The notes under the pieces were generated by a model. It was given only the letters and a program-made list of their open reading frames with translations. It did not search any database and had not been told where the DNA came from. Shown here piece after piece: positions 1 through 29,290 of a stretch of DNA of 64,000 bases (position 1 is its first letter; each line of letters begins with the position of its first letter). The position numbers were made by a program, and so were the translations under genes. Source of the stretch: Nematostella vectensis (lineage: Eukaryota > Cnidaria > Anthozoa > Actiniaria > Edwardsiidae); contig NC_064034.1 in the NCBI RefSeq assembly GCF_932526225.1, positions 9,177,387 to 9,241,386 of the forward strand. Direction: 5' to 3'.

Positions 1-1194
1 TTCACTCGTCTTCGTTTATACGGAATAGCTATAACGAGCGCGCAGGGCAGCCCTGGCCCGTGTTTGAGCCTGGTATTGTTTCCATGTCGGGGGCGATAGG
101 GTATCTACTGAGGAACGCATATGGTCTCTCTTTGACAATTACCGAATCCTACTTCTATAATAACACTGCAGTCGTTCACGATGATGATTTCTACGTGTCT
201 GCTGCCATGAATTATACACAGTATAGTGAAGATGGTGGCGCTATCCTGGTTATTCTAACCGGTGGTACCGCGAACTGCAGCGTCAGGCTGGACAGACTGA
301 ACATCACGGAGAACTCGGCCACTTATGGGGCTGGGGTATTCATCGCGACGGGGGGTTATTCCAGAGACAACGAGTTCATCTTTACCAATGCTGCCCTTCA
401 TCGTAACTGGGCATCACAGGCGGGTGGGGGTCTATGCATTGCGCAGTGGGATTACTCCTTCCAGTCTCGATTTATCTTCAGGAATATTACCATTATTGAA
501 AACTTTAGTAGGCGGGGGGCGGGCGTAAACGCTTTCTTTATGAGCTTTTTTGGTGACACGGATAACGTGCTAGAATTCACTCGACTTCATGTGGAAGGAA
601 ACTTCGCAAAATCATCTCCCGCGTTCCGTCTGACCTCCTCTCTCCCTTATGGTAACCCTCCCGACCTCGTTCCCGTTTTCACTAATTGTACCATCACGAA
701 ACACGTGACCAACGCTCGTGAAGGGTGTACGTATCTCGCGCCAATCACCGCGCAGAGGATGAGCCTCACTTTCGTGGGTCGGAATGTCATCTCCCATAAT
801 CATGGAGCGGGCGGGATGGACATCGAGTATGGACTCCTGCACGTGATCGGAGAACTCGTCATTGAGCATAACACGTGCCAGAATGCAGGTGCACTCAAGT
901 TATGGGGTAGCCAGGTGGTGCTTCACCCCGGAAGCCATCTCGCGTTTTATCAAAACTTCGGTGGACTGGGAGGGGCTATTTCTTCCGAGACTTTTCCAAT
1001 AAATGAGGTTATTCATGAGTACAATGCCGACTGCCTTCTGACCTATTCCGAGAGCCTTGTTCCCCCATCAAAGTGGGAGGTAAATTACTCGTCACCCTTA
1101 TTATAATCATCATTATCATCATCATCAATATCATCATCATTATTATTATCATTATCATTATCATCATAAGTAGCATCTTCATCATTATTATTAA

Positions 1195-1260
<66 letters not shown>

Positions 1261-4200
1261 CATTATCATTATCATTATCATTATCATTATCATTGTCATT
1301 GTCATTGTCATTGTCATTGTCATTGTCATTGTCATTGTCATTGTCATTGTCATTGTCATTGTCATTGTCATTGTCATTGTCATTGTCATTGTCATTGTCA
1401 TTGTCATTGTCATTGTCATTGTCATTGTCATTGTCATTGTCATTGTCATTGTCATTGTCATTGTCATTGTCATTGTCATTGTCATTGTCATTGTCATTGT
1501 CATTGTCATTGTTATTGTTATTGTTATTGTTATTGTTATTGTCATTATTATTATCATTATCATTATTATTATTATCATCAACCCACATCATCAACAAAAT
1601 GATCACCATTATCATCATCATCACATCAACATTATAATCATTGCATCCTAATTATAAACATCAATAGAATAATTGTTTTCATAAAAATGTAATAGCGAAC
1701 ATTCACAAATCGATTTCTGACAACACTTTTTCTCTTTTAGACCAACGTGACATTCGTCGGGAACGGCGCAATGCTAAAAGGCGCCGCCATCTACGTATCC
1801 TCCCTCTCTTCGTGCTTGTGGGACGAGGAATGGCCGCACTATAACATCAGCAAGTCCCTACGATGGAACGACAAATTCTACTATCGGGATAACTACTTAA
1901 CAGGAAGAAATATGGAAAAGCGCTTGATAGGTCCTGAATACGATATAGCAACAGACACAGCGACTCTAAGGGGCAAGAGCGTCGACAAGTCACAGAGGGT
2001 AAGGGCAGACTGAGGGGGGCACTATATGTATACAGGTAGGGAGGGCGGAGGACTCAGCGACAATAAGGGGCTAGAGAGTCAATGAGGGTGGAAAAGCGAG
2101 GGGGGAAAGGAGTGCTACATTTACTTAGATGAAGAGGATAAAATCGCGGGGGGAAGGGGAGGGGTGACCATATATGTACACGTAGGGAGAGCGGAGAGAC
2201 TCAGCGACAATAAGGGGCTAGAGAGTCAATGAGGGTGGAAAAGCGAGGGGGGAAAGGAGTGCTACATTTACTTAGATGAAGAGGATAAAAGCGCGGGGGG
2301 AGGGGAGGGGTGACCATATGTATACAGGTAGGGAGGGCGGAGGACTCAGCGACAATAAGGGGCTAGAGAGTCAATGAGGGTGGAAAAGCGAGGGGGGAAA
2401 GGAGTGCTACATTTACTTAGATGAAGAGGATAAAAGCGCGGGGGGAGGAGAGGGGTGACCATATGTATACAGGTAGGGAGAGCGGAGAGACTCAGCGACA
2501 ATAAGGGGCTAGAGAGTCAATGAGGGTGGAAAAGCGAGGGGGAAAGGAGTGCTACATTTACTTAGATGAAGAGGATAAAAGCGCGGGGGGAGGGGAGGGG
2601 TGACCATATGTATACAGGTAGGGAGAGCGGAGAGACTCAGCGACAATAAGGGGCTAGAGAGTCAATGAGGGTGGAAAAGCGAGGGGGGAAAGGAGTGCTA
2701 CATTTACTTAGATGAAGAGGATAAAAGCGCGGGGGGAGGGGAGGGGTGAACATATGTATACATGTAGGGAGGGCGGAGGACTCAGCGACAATAAGGGGCT
2801 AGAGAGTCAACAACTAACATAGGGTAGGGGTGGGGAGCCGGGTAACTACATTTAAACATCCAAACATGTGGGCATTGGTTTTAAATCGTCTCATAGCTTT
2901 CACCTGGCGAGAATATGAAAATGCAACTGCAAGGTCTAGACGAGCTTGGTCACCCTGTGTACACAATCGTGACCCTCTCAGAGACTACCACGCCCGACCT
3001 GCAATTCCCCGGCAAGCTCTCTATTCAGAACCCCCTCCGCATCCTCTCGCCGATAAGCAATGACACAGTCAGGTTCTCCTATAGCGTGAGCAAACGACGC
3101 TACTCCTTCCTACACAACTTCACTCACCACATTAGCATAACGGGCGTGTACTCTACCCATAATCTGGACTACAGCCTCCAAGTCGAGGCTATACCGTGCT
3201 GGCCTGGGCACAAGTTCCAAGATGATCAGTGTGTTTGTGACAGTAGCATCGCTGGTGTAGTCAGGTAAGCTCTTTATGACACCTACAACAACACCCATTA
3301 TAATAATCGTAATTTTCGTGTAGTAAAACAATCATCTTTGTAAAAACTCGAATATGTTACTATCAAAAATCTAAGAATCGAAAACATCATTTTTGCATTC
3401 ATTAAACGTGATGTCGTTAGAGCTGATTCCGTACACCCGCATACACCTTTGAACATAACACAGCACACGTACATGGAACACGTACACGTCCACGTAACAC
3501 GTAACACGTCCACGTGACACGGAACATATTCTCGGCGCTCTTCATTTTGAATGGCATAATTTCTAAATTGCTTTCCCTTCTACAAAATATTCCATTCTCT
3601 AAGACCCTTCGTTTGAAGCTTACGCACAAAAGGCGTATAATTGAGAATTTTTTCCTTAAATAAAACCCATAACTCGCATAGAGATTCCCGTCCTTTTAAA
3701 ATATAACAAATTCTGTGAAATATATTTTGAAACTACTCAGCCCCCACGACCCAGGATTTTTTTAAGTTTGGAAATTTTCCGGGATAAGGACCTTGAGCAA
3801 CGACGACGGCAAGGAGACGCGTATACGAAATTGCGTATTTGCTTAGAGCTTGATTATAAAAGCTAGTATCCACAGGAAACCCAAAATGGTTCGTCTGAAC
3901 AAGTCAGCTTTCAAACAAAATTAAAATCAATCCAATTGGCGATAAAATGAAGGAGAAAAACAAAAGAAAAGATGAAAAGTAGAAAAGAAGTAAAAAGTAA
4001 AAATAAAGAAAGAACAATTGGCCGAGGATCGAGCTTGGGCACCATCGGGCCATCAGAGACAAAAAAAGACCATACATCCAGACGTCCGCTGAATCACCGT
4101 ATGGCAGCTAAAGCTTTACGGCTAGGCTGGAGATTTCGGCCCAACACCGCTATCTAGCGAACTGTGTAACACACAGGCACCGAGGCACCCGCGCATTAAT

Positions 4201-7200
4201 AGGGAGGCAATAACCAGGTTCCTAGCCCTTAAGACCTTAGTCTTATACGGTTACGCCACACACAGCTCGCTGTGACGTAGGGTGAAAAATATTGAGACCT
4301 ATCTGGGCTCCTTTGGCCTCTTGGGAGTGACAATGCCATAACGAGGTGTAATAGTCATGCACGTGTACATGTATTTGATAGAACAAAGCTCAGCTGAGAT
4401 AGCAAATACCAAATACTGACGTGACTAAAAAAACAATAACGTCGTTACCGACTTGACTTTTCGAAATTGTGCCGGATAAATTAACCATGCATCACAAAGA
4501 AATTTGCAGTTCAGCTCGCGGTATCTCTAGGTTGATTATCTGTCGAATTTCTCACCAAGGGCCCTCAAAATGCTAAATTTGGATGTTCTCGCATGACAGC
4601 ATTTGTTGTAAGGCTGATACTCGATCATGAGTGTTGCTTCCATAATTGAATTAAAGACAAAAAGCTGTACAAATTTGGACAGCAGGTTCATTTATTATAT
4701 AATTTCTACTTCATCTTTTTTCTTCTTTCCCGTATGCCAATGGATGGAAAAAGGAGACAGGTTCATTAACCTACAACATTGTTACAAGTTACAATTTCCT
4801 TTGTATTTTATTAGTCCGAAATCATTTATTCAAACAAGTTACGTTTAGTTATTTAAACAAAATACGCAATTCTAGATAGAGAAGGAAGACACAATTTCTT
4901 ACAATGGCCATCGGTTCCTTGTATTCCAGAATTATTTTCAAAACACAAATAACGTGAGACCGAAATGCGTATACCCAGATTTTGGCTTTTTAAGGTATTT
5001 TTTCCTTGATCATCCTTGCGCTGTGTATGGGCTCAGGGACGAATAACTCAAATTTCAATGACACTTTACAAAAAGTCGCATCAATTTAAAAAAAAAAAGT
5101 CGCAGTTTATATTTTGTTTGCTATTACTCACAAAGAACTTAGAGAAATTTTCCTCCTTATTAGGTGTGCGAAAAGCATCCATTTCCATCGGTTGATTTGT
5201 GGAGGCTGTTGCGATATTTCTGATTTCATTTGGTAACTAAAGTACAAAACTTTGTTTTTAGATGGTTATTCTGAGTTTGTATCGCATGACTTGTCTTCCA
5301 ATAAATCCTCCGTTAACACAGGTGCGATGACAATGGCCGCGCGGTATACCTAGATGAAGGGGTCTGGGGCGGAGTGTTCCATGATCGCCTTGTGACGTAC
5401 ATCTGCCCCTACCAGTACTGCTACTGTAATAAATCTTCTAAGGAGCAAGTCGGGTGCCGGTTTGATCCAGATAATGTTGATAGCCAGTGCGCGCAAGGAC
5501 GGACAGGATTGTTGTGCGGTAGATGTAAGGATGACCTAACAGTTGGCCTCAGGCCGGGTGAATGCATCCAGTGTCGGCACAGCGGATGGATACTTGTGGT
5601 AGTATTCATCACTGTCGTCGTCTTGTGTATCGTAGTCATCTGGCTCAACCCTGGCATGTCCAAGGACCTTCGCGGGCCGCTGTTTTTCTTCCAAATGCTT
5701 CCTTTTATCTTCATCCCGAATGAAAGCGTCGGCTCCGTGGTTACCGTTGTGTCGTACTTGCTGGAGTTCGGTGGTCCGCTCGTCTATGTGTGGAAGACGT
5801 GTATTGCTGAAGGCATTGATAACTTGTTCTCGGTGGCGATGGGTTATATGATGCCGTGCACGACATTGTTGATATTCCTGGTGGCGTACATTCTGAGCCG
5901 TCGCAGAATCATCCGAATGAAGGTACGAAAGAAGCACAAGATATTACCGCTTTCTATGACTGCCGTAGCGGGCATTGAGACATCCCTTCCGTAGCGGGCC
6001 TCTAAATACTTGGGGAGGGAGGGGGGGGGATCACGAGCCGAGTTCGAGATGCACGAGTTCGAGTTGTCCAAGTTCGAGCTAGCCAAGCTCAAGTTAGCCT
6101 CACTTTATTGCAGTTATTATCATTCGGCTCTTTTTAGGGATCGGATCAATCTACATCTAAAACCTAACCCATTACTTAAATGTAAAAGGAGCCTTGTGCG
6201 CAACCCAAACAGTAGACACTATTATATATATACTGTGAAAACTAAACCTAAAACTTATTTTGAAGATGTAAGCAAAACACGTCATGTATATATCGTTTAT
6301 AGGTACGCAAGCACTCAAGTCTACAAGCATTCTGGGTCCTCATGCTGTTCATGTACAAGTACATCATCGAGACCACCATGCGCCTACTGCACTGCCCTTT
6401 GGTCGATAACAAGATGGTGTTTTTCTATGATGGAAACGTGCAGTGCTTCCAGGGAAGACACCTAATAGTGTCCATCGTGGCGCTGCTTGTGTTGACCTTC
6501 CTAGTCATCCCTCTACCGATCGTCATCGTCTTGCTCACGCGTGGCTACTGGAAGGTAGACCCCCAGTACTTCAGTACCTTGACGGAGGGGCTGCAGTCTC
6601 ATTGCTTGTGGTGGTGGGCGGTGGATCTCGGCAGGCGTATTCTTATTGTCGGGGTGTACGTGTTTGTACCGCGCTGGAATGTCAAACAGGTACATAGTTA
6701 AGAATGCAACCCATGCTAGTTATGCCCAAATTCAAAACCTTCTGTTCGCCCTAGATTTGCATTGCGCGAAAATAGAGATAATTCATCAAAATAATGTAAT
6801 AGTCGTGTTCGTTAATCAGAAAAATGGAAAGGTTCACAAAAAAAGTGGTACTCGTTTTTTACGTCTTTGATAAGGCTTCTATAGTGCAGACTCTACACTC
6901 GGAAAATCAACCCTGCAACACTAAATACAAAACCGTGGCGAGCCTTGAAATACCGGGGGCTTAGGTTAGGCACGATACAGCATTAAGAAAACTTATGGAT
7001 TTCCTTAAACAATTAGGGGTGGGGGGAAGGGCACATGAGTTTCCTGGGCCCTTTTGACGCAAAGCACTCAAATGACTTAGCGGACAATAAACACGTGTCG
7101 GAGATATGCTCCAAGTCTTGCTTGCTGTGCAATACACATATTTCTAACTTCATGTTTGTACTCTCCCTGTACCAGCTGTGGATGACGATGTCATCTCTGC

Positions 7201-8040
7201 TTATCCTCACGGTTCATAGCAACGTGCAGCCATACACAAGCGTGCGCACGAACGTGACCGAGTCCTTGTACCTCCTGGCGCTGTGCGTGCTAAACATCGC
7301 TCAGTTCATCCCCGACGAAGACACTAAAAGCAGTGTCAGCGCTACCATCCTGTGCATCGCGACCATTCACTCCTCAATAGTGATTTTATACAAGGCGTAC
7401 CACTTCTTCCGCAAGAGAACGAGGTAATTGGGGGTATGATCAAATGACGCACAAAACGCGCACGACACGCAACACTCTTGGCGCTACAACACAAAACGGG
7501 TACGAAACACACAATACGCTCGGCGCTAGCAACATAAAACGCGTACGACACGCACAGCGTGTACAACACAAAACGCACATGACACGCAATATGCAAAACA
7601 CGACGGCGTACAACACAAAACAAGCACGACCACAGCACACAAAATCACGGCGCTATAGCACAAAACGCGCACAGCACGTAACATGCAAGGCACGTACAAC
7701 CCAAAACAAGCACGACCACAGCACATAAAACTCACGGCGCGTCAATAACACAAAATTCACACGTAACGTAGCGTGCAAGGCGCGTACAACACAGAACAAG
7801 CACGACACGCAAAATGCGCGGCGCGTATTGCACAAAATTCGTCACTCTCGTATGACTGAATGCTTTATTCTCTCCTATTTCAGTATTACTTGTTCACCGT
7901 GTTGTCATAGCAAGCTCAGGTACGGTTCTGTGGATGAACCGGACAAAGTCGACAAAGACCAGCGTTCAATGCATGACGCCGAGATCAAGGACAGACAAGC
8001 TTTGTTTGATTCGGTGTTCGCTTCAATAGACAATGAGTAA
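1..8040 (+). CDS. Beta-helix ectodomain protein with C-terminal multi-pass membrane domain (5' partial)
   Basis: Exons by phase-matched GT-AG joins: (before 1)-1079, 1741-1998, 2897-3264, 5322-5922, 6303-6689, 7176-7423, 7884-8040 (TAA stop); about 1031 residues are in view and the frame is open at the left edge. The first exons carry degenerate repeats rich in Asn, Gly and Thr (patterns such as NITENSATYGAGV and GNGAMLKGAAIYV) with many N-glycosylation sites, as in right-handed parallel beta-helix (Pmp-like) proteins. A Cys-rich linker follows (CVCDSS, CPYQYCYC, GLLCGRCKDD, CIQC). From exon 4 on there are about nine hydrophobic segments, first WILVVVFITVVVLCIVVIWL, and a WWW..DLGRR element before one of them. 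The tail is acidic and cytoplasmic-looking. Similar beta-helix plus polytopic proteins occur in cnidarians and protists; their function is unknown to me. A receptor or adhesion role is inference only. The joins at 3264/5322 and 7423/7884 preserve frame across the Cys-rich and tail regions. Confidence 0.82.
1085..1640 (+). repeat. TCATTA/TCATTG-type microsatellite in intron 1
   Basis: Intron 1 of the beta-helix gene (1080-1740) is almost entirely simple repeat. Mixed ATT/ATC trinucleotides flank a core of about 220 bases (1290-1510) of nearly pure six-base TCATTG units. The apparent Ile/Val, Ser/Leu or Asp/Asn open frames across it are artefacts of the period being a multiple of three. Confidence 0.95.
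2010..2815 (+). repeat. 145-147 bp minisatellite, six copies, in intron 2
   Basis: The anchor gactcagcgacaataagg recurs at 2051, 2198, 2343, 2489, 2634 and 2779, giving periods of 145-147 bases. Copies are very similar, so the array is young. It fills most of the intron between the exons ending at 1998 and starting at 2897. Confidence 0.95.
3265..5321 (+). other. Intron 3 of the beta-helix gene
   Basis: This 2 kb intron has no coding signal. Near 3430-3530 it holds short ACACGT-rich repeats, and at 4535-4670 one copy of a dispersed repeat (listed separately). Its acceptor is taken as the AG at 5320-5321 because only that choice keeps the downstream Cys-rich frame open; the stronger-looking AG at 5260-5261 meets an in-frame TGA. 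Confidence 0.7.
4535..4670 (+). repeat. Dispersed repeat, copy 1 (second copy at 62223)
   Basis: About 130 bases resemble 62223-62356 in the same orientation; shared blocks include aaatttggatgttctcgc and gtaaggctgatactcgat. Copies differ by substitutions and small indels. The family is not recognised. Confidence 0.75.
7440..7835 (+). repeat. Degenerate minisatellite in intron 6
   Basis: The intron between the exons ending at 7423 and starting at 7884 consists of degenerate units built on acacaaaacgcgcacgac with partners such as cgcaacacgctcggcg. The Cys-rich or Thr-rich open frames over it are repeat artefacts. Confidence 0.85.
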
Positions 8041-8212
8041 TATAGAAATTATCAAAAAAAGAAAAATAATAGAAATGTGTTTTTATGCTTCCTTGGAAAG
8101 CCGGAACGTATTGCGAAGCCAACGCTCTGGACGAAAGGAAACAAGCCTTTTAAACCTAAAAATGATTTTGATTTTAAAATGTGTATAGTGTATATTTTAC
8201 GATACGATCCCA

Positions 8213-8218
8213 AATAAA
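8213..8218 (+). terminator. Polyadenylation signal AATAAA for the beta-helix gene
   Basis: A canonical AATAAA lies about 170 bases after the stop codon at 8038-8040, a normal 3' UTR distance. No downstream GU-rich element was assessed. Confidence 0.6.
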
Positions 8219-8369
8219 AGATAAAGGAAATTCTAGACTTAAGACTTATTTTAACAGGGTATTACTCAAAGCTTTATTCGGAGAGGACATTATTCTGGGT
8301 GGGTGAGCTAGCACAGCCGGCAGAGTAAAAAGAGAAAAAGACGAATAAAAACTTGAACGGTATAGGCCT

Positions 8370-8530
8370 TGCAAAATGGTGTGAAAGTGTCATATCCCTG
8401 CTTACGGGGTCTCAATGTGTATAATCTTGATATTAGTGGCGTTGGGAGTTATTTTGTGCATTTTTTAGATACGTTTTTAACGGATGGTAAGTCTATAGAT
8501 CAATCCGTGGAATTTAAAAAAAAAGAGGGC
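8370..8530 (+). pseudogene. Decayed fragment of an SGNH-hydrolase gene
   Basis: This stretch matches the middle of the intact gene at 12641-12810 on the same strand, starting at a shared gcaaaatggtg. The translated piece NVYNLDISGVGSYF matches NVYNLGISGVGSYF of the intact gene, followed by FLTDGKSID against FLPEGKAID. Small deletions destroy the surrounding frame, and the block I serine and the Asp/His block are absent. It lies between the 3' ends of the beta-helix gene and the CNBD2-like gene, about 4 kb from the intact copy. Confidence 0.85.
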
Positions 8531-9089
8531 GTCCGAGCCCATAAATGTTTTGACTCGGAGGAATCTCCCGTATGCCGTCTAAACGGGAAATAATTGTGTT
8601 TTAATACACTTTTGGCTCTGTAAATCATATAGCAGACTTGGACAATACCATTATTATTATATTACTTTATTATTTTCAGATTCAGCCGGAACCTTATTAG
8701 TGATATTTCAATGTATTTAAATAATTTTTTGGATATATTTTTAAATTCATCTTTTATTGTATTAATTACTTAATTTCTATATTTTTCTTATTATGTACAG
8801 TAGTTAATCAATATAAAACTATTTACACGAAAGTACCTTTTACCGAGAAATATATCGTAAATGAAATTAAGATCTAAAGGGCCCATGCTACATTGCAATG
8901 GCGACCGTTGCTATCGACATTCAGCCGTCGTCCATTCTACAAAGTTAATCCTAGTGCTCTTCCTTTTGGTTTTTCAGCATGTCTTTGGGTTTCCGATTAT
9001 TTTTCAGCATTGTCTTGCAGTTCTAACATCAAGCATATTTTTTTTTCAGCATGGTTTTGAGTTCTCTTGATATTTTTTAGTGTGAAGTT

Positions 9090-27611
<18,522 letters not shown>

Positions 27612-28864
27612 CCTTAAAGACTAAATCCTGCCTAAATTTACAGAAGCTTTGTGGGGAGAAAGCCGCGGTTTGCTGTCGAACAACTTGTTACTTGCCGTAA
27701 GTCGCGACGTAGGAATCTGAGCCAATGTTTGAGCAGGTTACCCATCGACAACCGCTAATTGTTTATTGACAAAGGCGATGGTTCATTGTAAACTTAGTAA
27801 GAAATAACAAAACGATATTTTCATTCACACCTTATATGATTTACTAGATCAATTTTAAAAGGCCAGAAATAAAGGCATTCAGATAGCTTAAATTAATCTT
27901 TACCGGTCAATGCCATTTTTTTACTGCTTTTGTATATTTATTCATAAGTCTTATACCCGTCAGCCGACATCATTCTTCGAGTATCATAGTACTATAGAAA
28001 ACATTAATTGATTTAAGAGACACCTTTTCAGCCGCATCAGTCTCTTATTTTATACACCCAGTATTGGATGCTAAGCTAAGTTAAGCTGTTTAACACTCAA
28101 AACACAATCTAATCCCGAAATAGCTCGTTTTATTCATGCAAGGCTTAGCGAATCCGGTGCCGTCTTTTTTCTATACAAATGCAAGTTTCCATTTTTTAAA
28201 AACATTTAAAGTCAAATTACAACTTCTGTTTTTTTCCTAATATTATTGGGCTTTACACAATAACAAGGGCAATAAAACCATACAATATTTGCCACAATGG
28301 CTTCTACTCTCTATAAAAACGCAAGGAAGAGCTATTACATAAAAGGTTTTATTAATGCACACAGTACAAATTTTATTTACAAATGAAGAACCCAGGTCCC
28401 CGTTACTTGGGCGTCAAAGGTAGAAGTTGAGGGGACTGGATCGAGTCCACAAGGACAAGATAAATATGAATATCTAAAACCAGCAGCAAAGAAACGATAA
28501 AATTACGACAAATTTGCGATATTCCTTTTCTAAATAAAAAGTACAAAACGCTATCTGAATGCGAGCCCTTCCCCGTGTCCTTGCTCACGCTCCGTGCAAT
28601 TTTGCGAACAAGCGCAATGAGCGGAAGTTGAATTCATCTATCATAAAATGATCGGCGCGTGATTGACACACCTTCATTGCGTGACATGAAGGTGTGTGAC
28701 ACGCGGTAACTTAAATACATGTCAGAAATTACAATGACCTTGTCTTTGTTTGTTTGTAATGCACAGTCTATTATGTGGCGTATTACTTCGTAATGAACAC
28801 AATTACATTTTTCCAAAATTTCAAACATTTTTACACCATCCTTAAAGGACTGTAAGTTGTGTAT
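27612..28864. other. Intergenic region between two minus-strand genes
   Basis: AT-rich sequence with no supported gene. It should hold the promoter and 5' UTR of the CNBD2-like gene and the distal 3' UTR of the PRDM9-like gene. A minus-strand AATAAA (tttatt at about 28372-28377) could be the latter's polyadenylation signal. A short inverted stretch (gacacaccttcattgcg/catgaaggtgtgtgaca) lies near 28665-28702. Confidence 0.5.
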
Positions 28865-29290
28865 GTGCGGTATTGAGCCCTTCTTCAGGAATTAGTTCCT
28901 TAATAATCAAAAAGAGCTGATCCTAGTATCATTTGAAAGCAGTCAAACTCTTTTCTTCAGTAAGCAGGTCCAAGTCACAATGAACTGATCGTCGTATCAT
29001 TATTGAAATACGTCAAACCCTTTCTTCAGGGAGAAGTTCCATAATAATCAAAAGGAGCTGATCCAAGTATCATTTGAAAGCCGTCAAACTCTTTTCTTCA
29101 GGAAGCAGGTCTAAGTCACAATGAACTGATCATAATTGAAAGTCGTCAAGCCCTTTCTTCAGGGAGCAGATTCATAATTATCATAATGAACTGTTCCCCA
29201 CATTAGAATTGAAAGTAGTCCACCTTTTTTCAGGAAACAGGTCCATAATAATCATAATGAACTGATGCTCGTATTAGAATTGAAAGTCGT
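28865..29290 (-). repeat. ~73-bp tandem repeat covering the PRDM9-like stop codon and 3' UTR
   Basis: About six units recur, containing ttgaaagtcgtcaa, cttcagggagcag and cataatgaactgatc. The stop codon at 29274-29276 lies inside the unit nearest the gene, so the last codons and the start of the UTR are part of the repeat. Units diverge with distance. Confidence 0.8.

Noticed and set aside
1009-1651. Long open frames of Ile-Val, Met-Thr, Asp-Asn or Ser-Leu dipeptides
   Set aside because: They are produced by a six-base microsatellite in an intron; all frames stay open because the unit is a multiple of three and lacks stops.
5260-5321. Splice acceptor at 5260-5261 for the fourth visible exon of the beta-helix gene
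   Set aside because: It has a good pyrimidine tract but gives an in-frame TGA; the AG at 5320-5321 keeps frame and completes a Cys-rich motif.
7440-7835. Cys-rich small proteins on the minus strand
   Set aside because: They come from a degenerate minisatellite inside intron 6 of the beta-helix gene.
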